Positions 11,404-22,540 of a stretch of 64,000 nt of DNA are shown here, piece by piece. Within the stretch, counting starts at the first letter, position 1. Each line of letters begins with the position of its first letter. The translations under genes were made by a program, and so were the position numbers. Below the pieces are notes generated by a model that saw nothing but the letters and a program-made list of their open reading frames with translations, ran no database searches and had not been told where the DNA came from. Origin of the DNA: Sipunculus nudus (taxonomy: Eukaryota; Annelida; Sipuncula; Golfingiida; Sipunculidae); NCBI GenBank assembly GCA_026874595.1, contig CM049317.1:32664901-32728900 (forward strand), written 5' to 3'.

Positions 11404-12088
11404 GATATTTTCCGGCTGTTTCCATTCGAGTCAATACACGTGACCTTTCGGGTTTGAAAGCCGAGAGTGCTAGTGATGGCGGCGTCATATTTTAGTTTTT
11501 GTCCCCTGGGAAATTCGGTACAATTCGTCCACGCGCCAACTTTGAAAACATACTCGTTCTTTTCTGTTTCTATACAGGGTTTTTTGATGACTAAAGAAGG
11601 ACACTTTTTCCCATTATCTTTTGCTGGTATTATAATGTGCCTCTGGCGTGACCTATATCTGTGCGGCCATTCTCCGGTACAAGAACTCCAGTTACTGTAT
11701 CTGGTTGTCACACAGCGATGTGGACAAGGTAGAGAACACGTCCTCTTTACACGAGGCTTATCCAGAAACTTTTCACAAACGTAATCCGGTAGACTTTCGT
11801 TTCCACAAATCAAAATACATGTTACTTTTCTTATCTGTAATCCAGTGGACTGTGCACAAAGGCGTCGTCCAATCATAGGCTTGCAAGCTGTCTATTGCCC
11901 TGTTATCCAAGTCACTTATTTGCTATAGTGTTGACACACTTTAAAACAATCTCGTTCGCTGTCAGGTTTTAACCCCGCGTCACAGTGATCTTCGTCTGCT
12001 CCCCACCTGTCACTATGAGCGCACCAGACGGCTCTGGCCTGTAGGCCGCCACCACCACAACGTGTGTGATCACAGTCACTCCAGTCTC
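11404..12088 (-). pseudogene. TSP1-module exon, THSD7-like, with two in-frame stops
   Basis: Encodes extracellular thrombospondin type-1 modules, which are disulphide-rich adhesion domains. The splice acceptor ..TATTTTCAG precedes 12088 and a GTAAGT donor follows 11404, so the exon enters in phase 1, as is usual for TSP1 modules. Module 1 opens GDWSDCDHTRCGGGGLQARA and runs to KVCQHY. Module 2 contains STGLQIRKVTC and ends RTCSLPCPHRC. Module 3 begins YSNWSSC and contains RYRSRQRHIIIP. A fourth begins VGAWTNC and reads GFQTRKVTC. The alternation of module types resembles THSD7A/B; orthology is inferred. Between modules 1 and 2 the same frame has TAA at about 11916-11914 and TAG near 11892, and the TAG sits where a TSP1 Trp is expected. 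No frameshift is needed to join the modules. This may be a recent pseudogene, a null allele, or an exon with an unrecognised internal splice. Confidence 0.75.
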
Positions 12089-12392
12089 CTGAAAATACAA
12101 TTACATACGCACCATACAGAATAAATATCATGGAATAAATTTTTGGAAAAAAAAAAACATATTGGTTGAACAAATGAAAGTTAATTCTATTTAGCCCCAA
12201 GTCACTATGAGCGCACCAGACGGCTCTGGTCTGTAGGCCGCCACCACCACAACGTGTGTGATCACAGTCACTCCAGTCTCCTGAAAATACAATTACATAC
12301 GCACCATACAGAATAAATATCATGGAATAAATTTTTGGAAAAAAAAAAACATATTGGTTGAACAAATGAAAGTTAATTCTATTTAGCCCCAA
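12009..12392 (-). repeat. 192-bp tandem duplication across an exon boundary
   Basis: Two adjacent copies (12009-12200 and 12201-12392), nearly identical; one visible difference is GGCTCTGGCCTG against GGCTCTGGTCTG. The junctions share GTCAC. Each copy contains the first 80 bases of the TSP1 exon, its AG acceptor and the upstream intron end with an A9-10 run. The outer copy therefore carries an orphan acceptor (exon part 12201-12280) with no matching donor. The near identity implies a recent event. Confidence 0.95.
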
Positions 12393-12452
12393 GTCACATA
12401 ATTGTACTGACAAACCAAGTGGAAGAAAACGAGTCTGAATTCATAAAACGCT

Positions 12453-12456
<4 letters not shown>

Positions 12457-12485
<29 letters not shown>
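12457..12485. repeat. (GA)n microsatellite
   Basis: A pure GA run, about 14 units. Confidence 0.95.
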
Positions 12486-12487
<2 letters not shown>

Positions 12488-12575
12488 CAGTATTACAAAC
12501 TCTGAATAATGCACTGCATTAACATGGTTCCAATGCAGCCGCCGTAAGTATGAGTAATAGAAAGGTTTCCCTATT

Positions 12576-12577
<2 letters not shown>

Positions 12578-12659
<82 letters not shown>
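12578..12659. repeat. Compound (TA)n(GA)n microsatellite
   Basis: A TA run to about 12622 passes directly into a GA run to 12659. The compound TA/GA (or CT/TA) pattern recurs at 47344-47430. Confidence 0.95.
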
Positions 12660-12663
<4 letters not shown>

Positions 12664-12671
12664 CTTATTCA

Positions 12672-12860
12672 AGGGGCGGATCCAGGATTTAGGAAAAGGA
12701 GGGGTACAATCCAGGCGGACTAATGACAATACCTTAAAGAAGGTTCCATAGGTCCGGAAAGAGGTGTGCCCAGGCCGCAAAAATTGGCCTAACACCGTTA
12801 AAACTTTTTTTTTTTTTTTTTTTTTTTTGTGGCTGGGAGCGGGGGGGGGGGTGATCCCTT
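12672..12860 (+). mobile_element. MITE-like repeat, copy 1
   Basis: Begins AGGGGCGGATCCAGGATTTAGG, then GGGGTACAA.CCAGG, CC.TA...AG, GGTCCGGAAAG and GCCCAGGCC, followed by a poly-T run (about 12805-12828) and a poly-G run (about 12839-12851). The same order is seen at 37424-37625, and the terminal motif alone, inverted, at 38440-38524. The GC-rich terminal GGGGCGGATCCAG resembles the ends of nonautonomous DNA transposons. No target-site duplication could be confirmed. Confidence 0.65.
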
Positions 12861-15800
12861 CCCTTTATCTGCTTCGGCAATGAATTTCATGAAGAGATGT
12901 CGGTTAATATGTTTGCTAGTTAAAGAAATGATTTTTTTTTTACAAATGATGCTATACCGGACAGAGGTTTAAAGGGATATAATTCACATGTACAACCATA
13001 TGGAAGGACTCTATTACTATTACGATTTGTCCTTTGCCGTAGCATAAAACCACTTACGTTTTTGCTACTTTAGGTATGTAATCTTATATTCTCGTGCGTG
13101 CAATTTATTTACTCCCGCTTACTAGGTGAACTCAACAAATAGATCTTTCATGTAACAGAGACACCTATATAAAACACATGAAAACCACTAATAGTCATAA
13201 AATGGTATTGACGGTTAATAAAATAAGCAAATCAAATCTCCGGGACGAACTATTTCATCATGTTTCATGCTCAGCTTGGAAGTTATTCCTAGTCGGTGCA
13301 TAAAATAGGAAGATATCCCACGAGAGTCATAATTCGTAAATTTTATCTCGTTGACCCCTGTCCTCCAGAGATTGGATCATGTTGCTTCAACTGGGAGTAG
13401 GTTTAACTTCCTTGCCTGAAGCTTTAGATAAAACACGACAAGACACAGAGTATTCCATCTTTATTTCAATGCTTTCTTTTACATGGTTCCCTCCGGTTGT
13501 ATACCTAACTGAAATATTTGCTTGACAGAAGTCATAGTAATTCTACAATACGATATTTTCTCATCTCCGAGGATTGTCTTATGATAAAGGTAAGACTGAT
13601 TGTAACGGTACTACAAAACTTGGGGTCAAAATAACAACTGTATACAAGCAGTAGTTTGTAAACATTAAAGGGACCTATTCTGATATATATTATCTATTAA
13701 CTAAAGGAAATCCCTTGCACCTTTCCACATCCGCACATAAGCAGTCACCCACCTTAAGCTGCATGGTCTTTCCGTTTGTCTATACACCATTGTGTTCACT
13801 GACAGCCGGTAGATAAACAAGCTCAAGTATCTATCGCAGAGGCGGTATCAGAACATGTTTTAAGAGGAATTACAAAAAAAATAATAAATATATAAGCAGA
13901 ACAGTCCATTAGTCCAATTCCTCTTTATTTAAATAAGGACATGGGGTATTCGGTTTAGCTTGAGAAACAGCTATCGCGTAGTTATACCATAAACGTTGCT
14001 GATATTTATAATCTGTATTATTTTTAAAATGATTAGATTATATGTGCACAATTGACGAGCATGAACGTCAAATTGTCTTATATATTAGTTTATCAAGACT
14101 TTGAGCATTTCATAGCTTCTGATGTGTAGTAGTGAAGTAGTTAACGGGAGCAACCATATACCCGAACAACGGTTATAACTAGAATGGTAATTTATAGAGC
14201 ACACACCTCCGCAAGGGCAGAACTATCCTAACTGGTCTACCGCATTATCCTGATCTGCAACACATTTTGTTGACCATTCCGAATCAGTGAATGTAATACT
14301 TTGATATTTTCACCTTTCCAACGGAAAGACATTAATACAGGTTTGCCTTTCCGCAGAAAAAAAATTGTCTTTCCGCTAAATATTCATCCTACCGTCTTAT
14401 CAAACTTTCAGTCACACTTTGTTCAGTGTAAACCTGATTCTGTCATCTTACATGCTACAAAACGAAATAAATGTTTTCATTAGTAACACTTTTTTTTATC
14501 AAAAAGACGATTGTACACTGAAAAACCAGGAATATACATAGGAGATGACGGCCAAAATGCCGGAAAGTATAAGAACTGATAGATCATTCATAAATAAAGG
14601 AAATATAGGGAGTCGATGGAACACTATCCACCTGTAAAATATTTAGTGTTTGTGTCATGTTTGTAATTACTTATCAGCTACTGATGAGGAATCATCTAGG
14701 GGTTCACCCTTCCAACGGATTGATGCAAATTGAAAAATGCCTTTCCGTGTTTGCCTGTCCAAGACAGGCGGGTAGGCATTTTTACGACCCCTGATTCTGG
14801 GACCATGACCAATTATTTCACAAATAACCCATCATACATTCAACCAGAAATGGGTGAAAAATCAACTGCCCGGGTGACGAAATCATGAGATGACCTACAA
14901 CAAAGACAGAGGCTGGTGTAGGTGAGGAAAACAACACATACGGAAGACGCTTTGTGCCTGGGTAAGCTCGTACCGGAACATTAAAAGAAAACACGCGGCG
15001 GTGTGATAGGAACACGCACTGTTAGTAAGGCTAAGTATTGATGGAGCTTTGACTGATTAAAGCCGGAAAACACTTCATATATGAGAACTACTTAAAAGTC
15101 AATAAATGCACCCGTATTAAAGAAAAAAGAAACCTACATTTCTTAATCATGTTCCCTCCTCCTCCTTTAATATTTCTAACGCTTACTGGTGACTGGAAAG
15201 CAGTCAGAGAACATATTTGTCTTTCCACCAGGTTCCTGATAAAACCATGTTCTACGTAAACATATGGAATGTATAATGTAAGCCCAGAGAAACGTCTCAA
15301 GGTTCACCAACGATGGTTGTATAACAAATCAGGTGTGCCAACCAGATGAAAGGCGTCACCTTGTACAAGAGAGTGACCCTCGTTTGATAAACAGATTTCA
15401 CTATACTGCAACGTAAAAAAAACTTAAAATCATATAATTATGATTCAGATCATACTCCAATCAAACTTGACTTAAAACATTTAAAGTAAAGTCATTCCAG
15501 ACAAACTATCAAATTGACCATCCAACAAAGATGCCTGCCGGCGGAAGTATAATTATATAAGCATTGGCTTAAGTATTGAAACTTATCGCTGTTGGACATA
15601 TTTAAGATAATTTAGATAAGTTTGTACTTTCATGTATTTACTTAAGTGAGATATGAACGAAAAATGGTTCCAATACCAAAACCCTTGCTAACAACATCCA
15701 TGTTGTTGATACGGGTTTTACTCGATGATGAATCGCGCCTAGGAGCAGGACCCATCAGTCAGTGCTAAATGTCTAGAAGGGGTCTCGATATCATCACTAA

Positions 15801-18222
15801 ATGACAGAGGGTCGGCTGACTAAACACATTGAGTAACTAAAAACCACCCGACTGTAATGCGATACCATAAAATGTTAGACCCGGTGCATGACTTCACTGT
15901 CCATCTTAGTAACTAAAGGCAGTGGGACATGTAACATTTCCCTGAAATGCAGTTAGAGTAGGATGGGTGGATTGATAACAGCCCGGGTACAGATAATGAA
16001 CGCCACCATATAGTAGCCGGAGTTACGGCCTTTTGGCACTCATGGATATAGATTCGGCAGTTTAGTCCGACGTGATTTTGTCTACACGCCATTATCAGGT
16101 GAACCTGGCCTGTAGAGATCATTTGTCAATCATATGGTGTTGTACAGCGAGGATCAACCTTGACAAAAGGTTCTGGATGGCGCAGTGATAACAACATAAC
16201 ATGTACTGTGTCTTTCATCTACATACAGCCATGGTATATCTCTCTTTAACTACCGATGCCTCGATTATTCTATTGGTCAGGATTCCATGATAATGGAACA
16301 CATAATGCTGTTAAACATACTCAAAAGGAAATCAGCGTCAGTAAGGTTTAAAGTCTTTATAATATTTGAAACCTTCATGAAAGCGATTGTCTACTGATGT
16401 CTCACATAACCCTCCACAATGCTCATAACTAAAGTTTCCTTAAAATTAACAACACTTGACGACTCCTGACCATGTGTTCGGGTCCGTTACAAAGACAATA
16501 AAGATAGCATTTTATTATCTTAAATGATATAAGTAAGGAATGTACATTTTTTTTTAACTGAACAGGTCACTCTAAACTATATCCTTGCTTATGTCTAATT
16601 TTACAAAAACCTGCTGAGTTGATCATTTAACCTTAACATATGTCAGCAGATGATCATGACGCGCCATTTGTCTGATTTGCCTCTGTGGCTAATAAAGATA
16701 AGTTTAAGTGCATAGTTTAAATATTATCACGAACAATTAGATGGACAGGGGTGGTGAAATGGAGTATAGATCCAGCTACAACTCGTTCGTAACGTCGAAC
16801 TCCAACTGGATCTAATTCAGTACCGTATTCGATATGGTATTCTTATAATTCCGTCTGTTTGCAGTTATATCAAATGAACGTAAATATTCTTATTTTGAAT
16901 ACAGAATTGGACCCGCATATATTAAAGCATGTTAACACAATGCATTAATGCAGTATTATGTTTGATGAATTAAAGGCGGATCAAAACGTAATTGAATGCG
17001 AATGTTATCTTAAGATATGATAAGAAAATAAAATATATACTTTATTAATCCCTTTCCCTAAAACAATATACACAAGATATACCAACATGATTATAAACAC
17101 TATACTGTGGTGTTAACATTGAAGAAGCATAACATACGATGCACAATTTTATAGCATCTATAAGAAATGAAATAACCCATCAAAATAAGGACATCACAGC
17201 AATATACGGTTTTGCAATTTTCACGAGGTTCATATTTAAAAGCAATCATCTGATGACAGTCACTTGCTCGTAACATTTTACAGATATTAGTCAATGACCT
17301 GTGATATGAGCTTCATGCTAAGCGTCCATTCAAGTAATAAGCATTTTCAAATGTGGCGATTATCTAGCAGCAGACAAATACTCTCCCGTGTATCGATTCC
17401 ATATGATTATATCAGAATGAAAAAAGATAGAACAGATATACGATCTTGCGACCTAACAGTTACGACCTAAGATGGCGGACTTAAACTACATCGATTCGTA
17501 TTGATGGCGTCACAGTGGTATTTGTACGTCATATTTATGTTTCCTCATACATGCGTCCCTCCTAAATAATGCGGATAAACAAATAATGCCATTTGAACTG
17601 ACCCCTTCTTTGCACCTCTATCTAGACAAGTCAACACTTAAATGGGCAGGCGAGCAGTAACGCCGGCAATAGACGAGTACATTTAAAAACCTTCCGGTTC
17701 CATAACTCTTGGCGTGTGGCCCGGGGTTAAAGCGGATCATCAACTCGATCTGCAGCGGAGTAACTGAATGAAGATAAAGGAACATTAAATGTGGAAATAT
17801 GTGATGGAATGAGCAACATGGCCGCCAGCTTAGGAGAATTAATGATATTTTAAATGTAACGACGGCTTAACCTCTTCCTGGTGTCTCAGTGAAATGCAGA
17901 TTTTCTAGGCCGTCAAATATAGCTTAACCAATGAAAGGTCACACAATGAACCTCAAAATCGCTCCTTTTTATCACATTAAATTAAACCGTGCAAAACATG
18001 TTGGCGTGAAATGGGACAAAAGTTTATATTAATTAATTGAAAGGTTATATCATTTAAGATGACCAATCAATTATAAATCTTTGACATGTATAGAGCGCTG
18101 TCTACAGTATAATTTTAATTAAGATAAAAAATGAAATTTTACTGACTCACGGTTCAATCGTTGTTTAAAACCTTATGAAATCCAAACTGATGAAATATCA
18201 CAACGAAGACGAAAAAAAATAT
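12861..18222. other. Long stretch without a recognisable gene
   Basis: Apart from the hairpin at 14733-14783 and a smaller inverted repeat at 16767-16814 (TAGATCCAG with CTGGATCTA, enclosing GTTCG/CGAAC), no gene or shared repeat is recognised. The short open frames (for example 14818-15015, 15913-16122 and 17100-17294 on the minus strand) have no family signature. GATGGCGG near 17470 and CATGGCCGCC near 17817 are YY1-like words. Confidence 0.5.
14733..14783. other. Nested perfect hairpin
   Basis: Outer arms AAAAATGCCT (14733-14742) and AGGCATTTTT (14774-14783) are perfect complements. Inside them GCCTGTC (14753-14759) and GACAGGC (14763-14769) pair across a 3-base loop. This is strong dyad symmetry within 51 bp. 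Similar CTTTCCG/CGGAAAG words occur at 14308-14380. It could be a transposon foldback or a structured RNA; no coding sense is seen. Confidence 0.6.
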
Positions 18223-18239
18223 TATTAATAACTAATTAT
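18223..18239 (+). repeat. Target-site duplication, left copy
   Basis: TATTAATAACTAATTAT, exactly repeated at 23053-23069 beyond the A-rich tail of the LINE. The 17-bp length fits target-primed reverse transcription. Confidence 0.9.
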
Positions 18240-18241
18240 TA

Positions 18242-18505
18242 GAGGGCAAACTGACCTCTTTTCGAAACGGTGATAGATATGTTTATGCCTTGAAACCCAC
18301 ACCCGTGTTGGACAGAAATGCAGTCATTGGTAGTGGCCAGGTCAGAATATTTCACCCTGCCCAGTTTGCCGAACGGCCATGCATCGTGTGTAAGGAAAAG
18401 GGTCACAAACCAGGATCACAACACTGCAAAGCTTTTCAGGCTGATGTGAACAAAGATACTGTATTGGCAGCTACAAACATATCCTGTACAATGATTATCA
18501 AATGA
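18242..18505 (+). pseudogene. LINE ORF1, first part: zinc knuckle
   Basis: The frame is open from the left edge of the LINE with no ATG, because the 5' end is missing. It contains CIVCKEKGHKPGSQHC, a C-x2-C-x4-H-x6-C zinc knuckle. The usual gag-type knuckle has x4 before the last Cys, so the spacing is unusual, as it is in some LINE ORF1 proteins. A nucleic-acid-binding role is inferred. The text after the knuckle leads into the N-terminal edge of the NADAR-like domain, but the frame ends at TGA 18503-18505. The next frame overlaps it by 4 bases (18502), which marks a frameshift, not a natural ORF end. Confidence 0.8.
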
Positions 18506-19242
18506 ATATCAAATATGAAAATAGTGTTTACAATTCAGAAACCCATGCTTATTACAGCATTGCAGCGAACGAGATGGGCTATGATGACCTTTCTGCCCAG
18601 ATTGATGATGCAGAGCATGCTGGTAAAGCAAGGGCGCTGTTCCAGGAATTGATACCAGAATCTGAGCGCAATGAGTGGGAACATCAAGATAAGAATCTGA
18701 TGCTCAATATCCTTATTGAAAAGGCAATGCAAAATAAAGAGTTTGCAGAATGTGTAACCCAAAATGACAGATATATCCTTGCACATAGGGATCCATATTG
18801 GGGATCGGGCTTGAATACCTCCCTTACCTTGCATACAGAACCTGACTGCTTTCCAGGTAAAAATCTATTTGGAAAGAATCTACTGGATGTCAGGCGATAT
18901 TTGACCCACACAGAAGAAGATAATCCCCGTGAGATACGTAATAACAACGGTCAAAGCACTTCAGGTACCAGCACTACTATGTCTGGGGCCAAAACTGCTA
19001 AATCCAACTACGATATCAGGGTCTTCGTGTCCAAAGGACGAAAGACCTTTACACTTGGAAAGAGGAGGAACATTGCCTCCTCGAAGAAAAGAAAGCCTTC
19101 ATCATCCCCGTCCAAAGAAACAAAAACTGTTATGAAACAACAATGCACTGTGACAACAAAAAACCAAGCTGATCCAGACTGTGAGACTGACGGATATGAA
19201 ACCACCTTTGAGGAAGAAAAGGACGAATTAGAGACTGAGTAA
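18502..19242 (+). pseudogene. LINE ORF1, second part: NADAR-like (YbiA/DUF1768) domain
   Basis: 246 codons. Residues 4-134 follow the NADAR order. SETHAYYS (12-19) stands where the family has S-x-E-H-A-Y-Q. It is followed by IDDAEHAGKA (34-43), KNLMLNILIEKAMQNKEF (64-81; family V-M...K-F-x-Q-N), DPYWGSGL (97-104; family D-x-x-W-G-x-G) and PGKNLFGKNLLDVRRYL (118-134; family G-x-N-x-L-G-x-L-L-M-x-V-R). NADAR proteins cleave N-glycosidic bonds, in riboflavin intermediates or in ADP-ribosylated guanine. Here the EHA Glu position is Thr (T14) and the Gln position is Tyr (Y18), so this copy is probably inactive even apart from the frameshift. After residue 140 come a Ser/Lys-rich basic stretch and an acidic tail ending at TAA 19240-19242. 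ORF2 starts 97 bp downstream. Confidence 0.78.
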
Positions 19243-19339
19243 TCATAATGTACAATGTGAACTATATGATGCAGGACTGGTACTTGTCCCCAGAAAAAGT
19301 AACTGAAAAACTGTACAAATAACAAGCTTATCGTTCCCA

Positions 19340-20060
19340 ATGGATCAGAATCATATTTTACCAAATTTATGTATTTTGAGTTTAAATGTTAGAGGTTTTC
19401 TGAATAAGTCGAAACGCAAAGTAATTTTACAGTGGATCAAAGAAAAAGATATAGACATTACTTGCCTTCAAGAAACATATATTAACAAACAAAAACATGT
19501 AGATGATATACTCAGAGAATGGTCGGGAGATACATATCATGCTCTTTCTTCCTCAAACCACAGTAGAGGAATATTAATCCATTTCAGTAAAAGTTGTAAA
19601 CATAATTTTGAGATAATTGATAAATGGGATGATAGTAATGGAAGACGTTTGACAATTAATTGCAGGATAGATTCGTCAATCATTTCATTGGTGAGTTTAT
19701 ATGCTCCTAACGTCCAAAGTGAGCGAATTATTTTTTTTAATAATGTAGATAAGTGGATAAGTGAAAGAATTATAAATCCTAAGGCAGTTATTCTGTGCGG
19801 GGATTTCAACTGCTCGTTAGAGAAAAAAGATAGAAAAAATCAGACCACAGATAATTCATCGACGCGTTTTTCTTCATTGTTACAAAAATTTGATCTAACT
19901 GATGTTTGGAGACAGTTGAATCAGAATTCAATTGATTATACATATATTTCTCCATCAGGAAATGATAGCAGAATAGACTATATATGTATATAAAAAAACA
20001 AGTGCACATTTTGTTGTTAGTTGTAAAAATAAAAAAGTAGCTAAAGCTCCAGATCATAAA
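19340..20060 (+). other. ORF2 APE-type endonuclease domain
   Basis: All the expected active-site blocks are visible: LSLNVRG (Asn at residue 16), LQET (Glu at 45), YAPN (121-124), CGDFN (153-157) and SRIDYI (210-215). The final S/D-H block appears as APDHKG at about 20049-20066, after a one-base frameshift near 19991. Apart from that shift the catalytic residues look intact, which points to a fairly recent active source element. Confidence 0.9.
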
Positions 20061-20745
20061 GGGGTTATATGTAAAATAAAATCAAATTTAAAAAAGGGAA
20101 ATGGCTATTGGAAAATGAACATTTCATATATAGAAGACGAAGAGTATGTGCGAGGTATTAAAGAAACGATACGAACGACTGTAAACCGGTATATAAATAT
20201 CACTAATATAAGAAATCTATGGGATTTAATAAAAGTAGCAATAAAAGAATTCTCAATAAAATATTCGACTGTAAATAGGTCAAAACGTAAAGAATCTATT
20301 AAAGCACTAGAAGATGAAATTGAGGAATCCGAGAAACTTTGTGCGACATGCAAAGATAATTATGATATGAAACATTTATATGCTTTAAGAATTAAAATTC
20401 ATGATTTATATGATGATGTATACACAGAGCGTGCAAAAGATGCACAAATAAGATCCAGAGTACAGTGGCTCCAGAAAGGAGAAAAAAGTTCTAAATATTT
20501 TTTTTGGATTAGAAAAGAGTAGACAGCTGAATAATACTATATGTATGCTCAAAGATTCTTAGTAGCAAAATAATTAATAATACTGAGGGTTTATTAAACG
20601 AATGTATTCAATTTTACCAACAACTTTATTCATCTAAAATTAACAATAAACCAGAAATTATACATTATATCAATAAGACGGAAATTAAATCATGCCTAGA
20701 TGACGATGAAGCCAATTCTTGTGAAGGTCTAATTACAGAAGAAGA

Positions 20746-21627
20746 ATGTTTGACTGTAATAAAAAATTAAAACCGAATAAGTCACAAGGAGATGACGGGA
20801 TTTCAGCGGAATTTTATTTGGTATTCTGGAGCGAAATAAAAGAACACCTTTTAAATTCTTATATAGAGTCATTTGATGAAAATAGTCTTTCAAGGTCTCA
20901 AAATCGATCAATATTAAGTTTGATATATAAGAAAGGGGAAAGATCAAATCTGAAGAATTATCGATCCATTAGTCTTACAAATACTGATTATAAAATACTT
21001 GCATTTATTGTTTCTAATAGACTCCAAAGGGTTTTAGATAAATTAGTTAGCAATAAACAGACGGCGTATATAAAGAATCGCTATATCGGAGAAAATATTC
21101 GTTTGGTTCTAGACGCAGTTGATTTCGTTAATAAACATAATACTTCTGGTATAGCTTTATTTTTAGACTATGAAAAAGCTTTTGATTCTGTCGAATGGTA
21201 TTTTATGTTCGCCTGTTTGAGAAAATACGGATTTAGATGTGAATTCTTAAGATGGATTGAAATTTTATATAATCAGCCTAGAGCGGCAATTAAATTAAAT
21301 GGATACATTTCTGAATATTTTACTCTAACCAGGGGGATTCGGCAGGGGTGTCCTATTTCTGCTATGCTCTTTATATTATGTACTGAAATATTATGCAGAA
21401 GAATTATCACGAATACTCAGATAAAAGGTGTTATATGTAGGCTTAGTGACAAACAAGTTTCCATAAAAATTAGTCAATACGCAGACGATACAGTTCTATT
21501 TTTTAATGATTTTAATGATCTAGATTTAGGTCTTAAAACTGTGAAAGAATATAGCAGATATACTGGTATGAATATAAATTTAGAAAAAAACAGAAGGAAT
21601 CCTGTTGGGCAAATTAAGAAACCATGA
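20746..21627 (+). other. ORF2 reverse transcriptase domain
   Basis: A 293-codon open stretch. LKPNKSQGDDGISAEFY (8-24) is the entry block, NYRSISLTNTDYKIL (71-85) the finger block, FLDYEKAFDSVEW (139-151) holds the first catalytic Asp, RQGCPIS (199-205) is the template-grip block, and YADDTVLFF (245-253) is the catalytic palm box. All catalytic Asp residues are present. The wording is that of the L1/Tx1 group, not of CR1, RTE or Jockey. The frame starts and ends at A-run frameshifts (about 20760 and 21585). Confidence 0.93.
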
Positions 21628-22540
21628 GGAGGCAGATTTGGGATTTAAATGGAATAAAAATATAAAATATTTGGGAGTATATGTAGGGCATAATAATGAC
21701 TTTTGTTATGGCTTTTTGTGGAAAAAAAGATAGAGTTAAACGAAATACCATGATAGGGGATATAGATAAAGGAGGAGCAAATATGATTGATGTGGAAAGT
21801 CATTTTAAAGCTTTAAAAGCCAATATTTTTATACGTATTTTTCATAGCCAAGGTAAAATATAGTCAATATTTGCAAGACATTATTGTAATTTGTATGGAA
21901 AAGAGTTTTTGATATTTAATATGTCTTTCAAAAGTAGAGAAATGTTTCCTGCTATAAAGGCAATTCCAAAATTTTATCAAGAGGTTATCATATTTTATAA
22001 TGAATGTAAAGTACTTGAAAAGCCAAATGAAAAGAATATATATGATGAATTACTATTGGGTAATAGAAATATTACATATTCAGTTACAGAAAAAAGTAAA
22101 GTTTCATATAGAACTCTGTACAGTAAAATATTTATAGACAATAATATTTTATATGTACGGGAAGTGTGAAAGAAACGGAAAGATAAAGACAACGTTATGG
22201 GAAAATTTACGATATAAATTTGATTATTTTAAAATAATTACTCTTATTATCAAAGCACTGAAGGTATATGAAACACTGTTTGTTGTAAATTCTAATTCGT
22301 ATGTAACCAAAAACAGTTATATTACAGGACGTAATCATAATTACTTGTACTTTCCATATAAAGAAAGCGTTATACCTATAAACCGACAAAAATGTCGATT
22401 TTTATTATAAAGAATTTGTACGTAGAAAATTTGAAATTCCAATTAACGAATTCAAGTGGAAAAAAGAATTCAACATTTCTAACAGTTTTGATTTTACTAA
22501 GTGTTATAGGAGAAAGGTACTAAACATTCCAGACAAGAAG

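Noticed and set aside
18535-18947. Minus-strand ORFs of 99 and 87 codons
   Set aside because: Antisense shadows of the LINE ORF1.
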